Positions 7,796 to 11,651 of a DNA stretch of 11,651 nt are shown here, piece by piece. This DNA is from Sphingobacterium sp. UBA1575 (GTDB lineage Bacteria; Bacteroidota; Bacteroidia; Sphingobacteriales; Sphingobacteriaceae). Where the stretch lies: contig DCOH01000037.1 in NCBI GenBank assembly GCA_002322865.1, positions 664 through 12,314 of the forward strand, written 5' to 3'. Under the pieces are notes generated by a model, which was not told the origin of the DNA, did no database searches, and was given only the letters and a program-made list of their open reading frames with translations. Each line of letters starts with the position of its first letter. Positions within the stretch are counted from its first letter, which is position 1. A program made the translations under genes and the position numbers.

Positions 7796-9139
7796 ATGAA
7801 GAAGATTAATAGTTCCATTCTTGTAGTGGATGACCAGGAAGAAGTGCTGATTGCCGCAAAATTAATTCTCAAAAGATATTTTGAAAAGGTGATTGTTTTA
7901 AATGATCCGCGTAAGCTACTCGCTACGATTGCTGATGAGGCAATCGAAGTGGTGCTTCTGGATATGAACTTTCGGGTGGGATATGAGGACGGCAAGGAAG
8001 GGATCTATCGACTGCAGGAGGTTCGGGAGCATTTTCCTTTGGTCAAGTTGATCCTGATGACTTCCTATGCGCAGATCGAACGCGCCGTAGAAGGCATTAA
8101 ACTCGGTGCGATTGATTACATGATGAAACCTTGGGAAAATGATAAGCTGATTGAGAACATCAAACAGGCTGTAAAGCAGTTCAGGAAAAGTAAGGGTAAG
8201 TCTGAGGAGACTGCGGCGAGTTTCTATCAGGGAGAATCGGATAGCATCCGTGGTATATATAAGATGGCGGAACGGGTGGCGAAAACTGATGCCAATGTCT
8301 TGATTCTTGGGGAAAACGGTACGGGGAAATATGTGCTGGCCGAATTTATCCATCAGCAGAGTGACCGTCGGAAAGGTCCATTTATCCATGTAGACTTAGG
8401 CTCTTTGAATGAAAACCTGTTTGAGAGCGAACTTTTTGGTTATGCCAAAGGCGCTTTTACGGATGCAAACCAGGATAGGCCCGGTCGTTTTGAAGCAGCG
8501 AATGGGGGAACCATTTTCCTGGATGAGATCGGGAATGTGCCGATGCACTTGCAGACAAAACTTTTGCAGGTCATCCAATCCAAAAAAAGCATTCGATTGG
8601 GAGAGAGCAAGGCTCGAGAATTGGATGTTCGGATAATAACGGCAACCAATATGGACCTAGCAGATGCGGTCTCCAAGCAATTGTTCCGGGAAGATTTATA
8701 TTATCGGATCAATACCATTAGTTTGGAAATACCGCCATTACGGGAAAGAAAGGAAGATCTGAAAGGTATGATTGACTTTTTCTTGGCTCATTTTGCGGAT
8801 AAATACCAAATGGATGTACTTCTTATTTCTGCCGAAGTATTGGAACAATTAAGGCAGTACAATTGGCCTGGGAATATCCGTGAATTGCAGAATCGGATTG
8901 AACGCGCCGTAATTTTAGCGGACGATACCCAAATTGGACTGGAAGCCTTGGGCATTAATACGGAAATGTTGCAGTTAGGGGCCGATAAGGATAAGACCCT
9001 GTCGGATATCGAGAAAATCAAGATTGAGCAAACGCTGGCTAAACATTTAGGAAATATTTCCAAGACAGCGACTGAATTGGGCTTATCAAGACCGGCCTTG
9101 TACCGGAAAATGGAGAAATATGGGATTCAGAATAAATAG
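7796..9139 (+). CDS. Sigma-54-dependent response regulator (NtrC family)
   Basis: A 447-residue DNA-binding activator. The receiver domain (about 6-125) has Asp12/Asp13, phosphoacceptor Asp56, Thr89 and Lys111. The AAA+ domain (about 145-385) has Walker A GENGTGKY (172-179), the sigma-54-contacting loop as GAFTDA (219-224; canonical GAFTGA), Walker B IFLDE (240-244), putative arginine fingers Arg298 and Arg304, and the sensor-II stretch WPGNIRELQN (357-366). A Fis-type helix-turn-helix lies at about 404-442 (NISKTATELGLSRPALYRKM). I chose the ATG at 7796, preceded by AGGAAAG, because the open frame upstream to 7724 would add 24 residues not found in receiver domains and would run through the palindrome and direct repeats. 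The histidine kinase gene follows after 11 bases. Likely target is the divergent exporter operon, by analogy with other NtrC-family pairs. Confidence 0.95.
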   Translation: MKKINSSILVVDDQEEVLIAAKLILKRYFEKVIVLNDPRKLLATIADEAIEVVLLDMNFRVGYEDGKEGIYRLQEVREHFPLVKLILMTSYAQIERAVEGIKLGAIDYMMKPWENDKLIENIKQAVKQFRKSKGKSEETAASFYQGESDSIRGIYKMAERVAKTDANVLILGENGTGKYVLAEFIHQQSDRRKGPFIHVDLGSLNENLFESELFGYAKGAFTDANQDRPGRFEAANGGTIFLDEIGNVPMHLQTKLLQVIQSKKSIRLGESKARELDVRIITATNMDLADAVSKQLFREDLYYRINTISLEIPPLRERKEDLKGMIDFFLAHFADKYQMDVLLISAEVLEQLRQYNWPGNIRELQNRIERAVILADDTQIGLEALGINTEMLQLGADKDKTLSDIEKIKIEQTLAKHLGNISKTATELGLSRPALYRKMEKYGIQNK

Positions 9140-9150
9140 CTTTTTTAGGG

Positions 9151-10533
9151 ATGCAAAGAAATAAGGAAACTTGGCTATTGGTTTGGAGGATGATTTTAAT
9201 GCTCCTGGTGGTTTTAGGATCGGCCTATACATTTATGCATGCCTATTATTTTACGGGAGTCATGTTGTTTGTAGTGTTGCTATTACTGATCCTGGAAAGC
9301 TATTTCTTTGTGCAGCGCTATTTTTCAAAGATCGATAAGGTCGTATCTTCCATGCTGTACCAGGATTATTCGGTTGAATTCCAAACCGATACAGCTAACC
9401 AGACGCTTTTGAAAAGTATTCAGTTATATAATCTGATGAAGGAGAGGGATAAGCAAGCTTTTTCCCAAAAAATGCTCTATGACCAGATCTTGAATGGTTT
9501 GGATTCTGGATTGATCATTTTGAAACTTTCTGGACGTGCAGATTCCATTGAGAAGGTTAATTCAACAGGGGCTACTTCTGTGGAGATTATGCTGATGAAT
9601 GCTTATTTTCAACAATATTTCGGGGTTCCCGTACTTAAGGATTGGCGGTTGATGGAGAAGTATCTCGGCGATTTTTATCAATTATTGGAGGAGCGAAAGT
9701 TTTCGGAGCTCAAAACGACCTTGGATATACAAGTGGATCAAGGTGAGCGGCAAACCTTCGTCTTGCAAACATCCCTAACAGAAATAAAGGGCGATCGCTT
9801 TTTTACCGTATTGATCGATTCTATTCAGCGGGTGATCCATAGCAAGGAAAATGAGGCTTGGGTGAATGTGATGAAGGTAATTTCCCATGAATTAATGAAT
9901 TCCTTGGCGCCTATACATGCTTTAGCCCAAAATATGGATGAAATCTTGCAGCAAAAAGATTGGAATGCCGAAGACCGGGAAGATATGCAGGTCAGCATCC
10001 GTACCATCATCAATCGGAGCAACCATCTGCAGCATTTTGTGGATCGGTACAGAAAATTGACCATGTTGCCATCGCCGGTATTAGAAAACGTCGTTCTGAA
10101 CGATCTTGTTAAGCAGATGATGGCTAATTATCAGTTTCTCCTTCAAGACAAAGAAATTCACTTGCGATTGGAGATGGAACAGCAGATTTTGGCGCAGGTA
10201 GATCCGGCACAGTTTGAGCAAGTGCTGGTAAATTTATTTACCAATAGCATACAGGCACTTGCCAACAATTCGGATAAAGAAATGCGGATCAAGGTTTACC
10301 GGCATAATTCCAGGATCTTTTTGGAATTTATGGACAATGGACCTTTGATCGATTCGGATATCGTCTCGAAAATTTTCCTTCCATTTTATACGACGAGAAA
10401 GGATGGGGCAGGGATCGGACTTTCCTTATCAAAATCCATTATTGAAGCTCATCAAGGTTATCTTTATTACCAGATAAAGGAGGATAGGAACTGTTTTGTT
10501 ATTGTGTTGATGGATTATATAAACGATTTTTAG
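9151..10533 (+). CDS. Membrane-bound sensor histidine kinase (NtrY/NtrB-like), partner of the sigma-54 regulator
   Basis: A 460-residue kinase predicted to phosphorylate the preceding regulator. Two membrane helices (about 9-27 and 36-54) are joined by only about eight residues (FMHAYYFT), so there is essentially no periplasmic sensor. A linker and a PAS-like domain follow (about 105-230, beginning YDQILNGLDSGLIILK). The dimerisation and phosphoacceptor region has His246 in SHELMNSLAPI. The ATP-binding domain has the N box with Asn361 and Asn365 (NLFTN), the G1 box MDNGP (394-398), the F-box-like PFYTT (411-415) and the G2 box GAGIGLS (419-425). The protein ends right after the catalytic domain, with no receiver fused. 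The start lies 11 bases after the regulator stop, so the two genes form an operon. Signal unknown; it may be sensed in the membrane, in the cytoplasm, or through the adjacent transporter. Confidence 0.94.
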   Translation: MQRNKETWLLVWRMILMLLVVLGSAYTFMHAYYFTGVMLFVVLLLLILESYFFVQRYFSKIDKVVSSMLYQDYSVEFQTDTANQTLLKSIQLYNLMKERDKQAFSQKMLYDQILNGLDSGLIILKLSGRADSIEKVNSTGATSVEIMLMNAYFQQYFGVPVLKDWRLMEKYLGDFYQLLEERKFSELKTTLDIQVDQGERQTFVLQTSLTEIKGDRFFTVLIDSIQRVIHSKENEAWVNVMKVISHELMNSLAPIHALAQNMDEILQQKDWNAEDREDMQVSIRTIINRSNHLQHFVDRYRKLTMLPSPVLENVVLNDLVKQMMANYQFLLQDKEIHLRLEMEQQILAQVDPAQFEQVLVNLFTNSIQALANNSDKEMRIKVYRHNSRIFLEFMDNGPLIDSDIVSKIFLPFYTTRKDGAGIGLSLSKSIIEAHQGYLYYQIKEDRNCFVIVLMDYINDF

Positions 10534-10623
10534 CATCAGAAATCGGGACATCAATTATTTTGACAGAATTTAAATTGCAATTTCTAAACGCTTGGATTAG
10601 AATAAATTATTAAATTGGCAGTC
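10534..10623 (+). promoter_or_regulatory. Intergenic leader of the metal-efflux locus with a 12-base palindrome
   Basis: This AT-rich 90-base gap holds a perfect 12-base palindrome, AAATTGCAATTT, at 10572-10583. A weak promoter-like pair overlaps it: TTGCAA (10575-10580), 17 bases, TAGAAT (10598-10603). This follows the Escherichia coli pattern; the Bacteroidota -7 element TAnnTTTG is not seen. No strong terminator for the kinase gene is visible, so readthrough is possible. Confidence 0.28.
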
Positions 10624-11019
10624 ATGAAAGCAAAGTATGCCTTGATATTGCTAGCCATCTACCTGTTTTCATCAACCGAACTCGGTCAGTTGATGAAGGC
10701 ACCGTTTTTAGTGGCCCATTATCTGGAGCATAAAAACACGGATTCCGAAATTACTTTTTTGGGCTTTCTAAAACTTCATTATATGGAGAACCATCTGGAG
10801 AACCATCCTGTAAATGATGATTTGGAGCATGACCTCCAACTCCCGTTTATGGGACACAACATTTCGGTCTCTGCCTCCATCATCCTACCAAAGCCTATAG
10901 ATTTTAAGGTAGAACTACAGACCAAATTTATCTATAGAGACCATGAACTTCTTCGAAATTACCTTTTTATAGATAGTATTTACCTTTCAACCATTTGGCA
11001 GCCGCCAAAGAATTGTTAA
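10624..11019 (+). CDS. Small histidine-rich protein preceding a CzcA-type pump (uncharacterised conserved family)
   Basis: A 131-residue protein. I chose the ATG at 10624 over the TTG at 10615 because it directly gives a Lys-containing N-terminus followed by a hydrophobic stretch (residues 6-16, ALILLAIYLFS), likely a signal peptide or anchor. The rest is rich in His and acidic residues: His32, 36, 52, 57, 61, 69, 78 and 107, clustered in AHYLEHK, FLKLHYMENH and DDLEHDLQLPF. It ends WQPPKNC. I recognise the pattern (EHK, FLKLHY, QLPF and a terminal QPP) as that of short hypothetical proteins placed in front of CzcA/CusA-type RND pumps in Bacteroidota. The gap to the pump gene is 43 bases, so cotranscription is likely. 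Metal binding or sensing in the periplasm is a guess from the residues and position; no function is established. Confidence 0.82.
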   Translation: MKAKYALILLAIYLFSSTELGQLMKAPFLVAHYLEHKNTDSEITFLGFLKLHYMENHLENHPVNDDLEHDLQLPFMGHNISVSASIILPKPIDFKVELQTKFIYRDHELLRNYLFIDSIYLSTIWQPPKNC

Positions 11020-11062
11020 ACCCCTGATTTTAAATTTTCTTGGTTTAACAAAATTCTAATTT

Positions 11063-11651
11063 ATGCTTACTAAAATAATTGAGTTTTCCGTAAGGAATAA
11101 GCTCATTGTGGCATTGCTGGTGTTGGGATTAATCGGTATTGGATCTTATCAGGTAACCAAATTACCGATTGATGCAGTGCCAGACATCACTAACAATCAG
11201 GTGCAGGTCATAACCGTTGCACCATCGTATGGTGCCACCGATATCGAACGCCTACTTACTTTTCCGATTGAGCAGGCCAACAGCAATATTGCTGGTATAC
11301 AAGAGATCCGGAGTTTTTCTAGATTCGGGTTATCCTTGGTGACCATCGTCTTTGAAGATGATATTGATATATATTGGGCGAGGCAACAGGTGGCCGAACG
11401 TCTCCAACAGGTGCAAAAGGAAATCCCCGAAGGGATTGGATCTCCAGAATTGGGGCCTATCAGTACGGGATTGGGCGAGATCTACCAATATGTCATCCGT
11501 CCGAAAAAAGGTTTTGAACACAAGTATGATATCACCGAGATCCGCACGATACAGGACTGGATCGTGCGTAGGCAACTACTCCAAGTGAAAGGGGTAGCCG
11601 AGGTGAGTAGTTTTGGGGGTAAGCTCAAGCAATATGAAATTGCTGTGGTTC
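11063..11651 (+). CDS. CzcA/CusA-family heavy-metal efflux RND transporter, N-terminal part
   Basis: The first 196 codons of a proton-driven RND pump of the heavy-metal (HME) family, which expels divalent or monovalent metal ions across the envelope. I translated it by hand from the ATG at 11063; the frame stays open to the right edge. It begins MLTKIIEFSVRNKL, followed by the first membrane helix (about 13-32). Typical family stretches follow: LPIDAVPDITNNQVQV, the RLLTFPIEQ element, EIRSFSRFGLSLVTIVF, and WARQQVAERLQQV in the first porter subdomain. The usual length is 1000 or more residues, and in Bacteroidota sometimes about 1450 with a fused outer-membrane part, so most of it lies beyond this window. 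The metal cannot be decided from this part because the charged residues of helix 4 are not included. Confidence 0.94.
   Translation, partial: MLTKIIEFSVRNKLIVALLVLGLIGIGSYQVTKLPIDAVPDITNNQVQVITVAPSYGATDIERLLTFPIEQANSNIAGIQEIRSFSRFGLSLVTIVFEDDIDIYWARQQVAERLQQVQKEIPEGIGSPELGPISTGLGEIYQYVIRPKKGFEHKYDITEIRTIQDWIVRRQLLQVKGVAEVSSFGGKLKQYEIAVV

Noticed and set aside
7916..8389. 157-codon minus-strand open frame inside the response regulator
   Set aside because: It is antisense to the receiver and AAA+ coding sequence, where every catalytic motif is conserved in the sense frame.
10560..10588. TTGACA-N17-TCTAAA as the promoter of the metal-efflux genes
   Set aside because: The -10 match is poor, and this Escherichia coli style consensus is not the usual one for Bacteroidota.
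1..11651. CRISPR arrays, tRNA or rRNA genes, insertion sequences with transposase, phage genes
   Set aside because: No spaced repeat array, RNA gene signature, transposase or phage protein was seen; nearly all of the window is covered by the genes listed.

Overview
The window comes from a Bacteroidota genome, most like the Sphingobacteriaceae (Sphingobacterium or Pedobacter type). The evidence is the moderate, AT-leaning base composition, the roughly 800-residue double-FtsX permeases, the NtrC-type regulator and histidine kinase pair, the GIN-domain (DUF2807) protein, and the small protein ending in a QPP motif in front of a CzcA pump. The assignment rests on family recognition only; no database was searched.

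Region 1 (1-7615, minus strand) is one probable operon for a MacAB-like ABC export system. Reading 5'->3' from 7615 it encodes a membrane-fusion (HlyD/MacA-type) adaptor, a LolD/MacB-type ATPase, a secreted GIN-domain beta-helix protein, and two tandem paralogous FtsX/MacB-type permeases. The second permease runs off the left edge, probably about 22 codons short of its end. A 178-base gap between the permeases holds two REP-like intergenic repeats, one of them a long hairpin. No TolC-type outer-membrane channel is visible in the window.

Region 2 (7616-7795) is the divergent control region. It has a candidate sigma-54 promoter (perfect TGGCAC -24 box, weak -12 box) facing the transporter operon. 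About 65-130 bases upstream of that promoter lie a TGTCCG-N4-CGGACA palindrome and three helically phased copies of CGTACAGTTT-like sequence, which reach the start codon of the regulator.

Region 3 (7796-10533, plus strand) encodes a sigma-54-dependent response regulator (receiver, AAA+, Fis-type helix-turn-helix) and its histidine kinase. The kinase has two membrane helices and almost no external domain. The likely circuit is kinase to regulator to sigma-54 activation of the divergent export operon. This is inferred from layout and motifs.

Region 4 (10534-11651, plus strand) begins a second locus for heavy-metal efflux: a small histidine-rich, membrane-associated or secreted protein, then the first 196 codons of a CzcA/CusA-type RND pump that leaves the right edge.

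Most of the window is a recognisable Bacteroidota layout. The less ordinary points are the GIN protein inside the operon, the phased operator array, the kinase with no evident external sensor beside an FtsX-type exporter, and the repeat pair between the permease paralogues.
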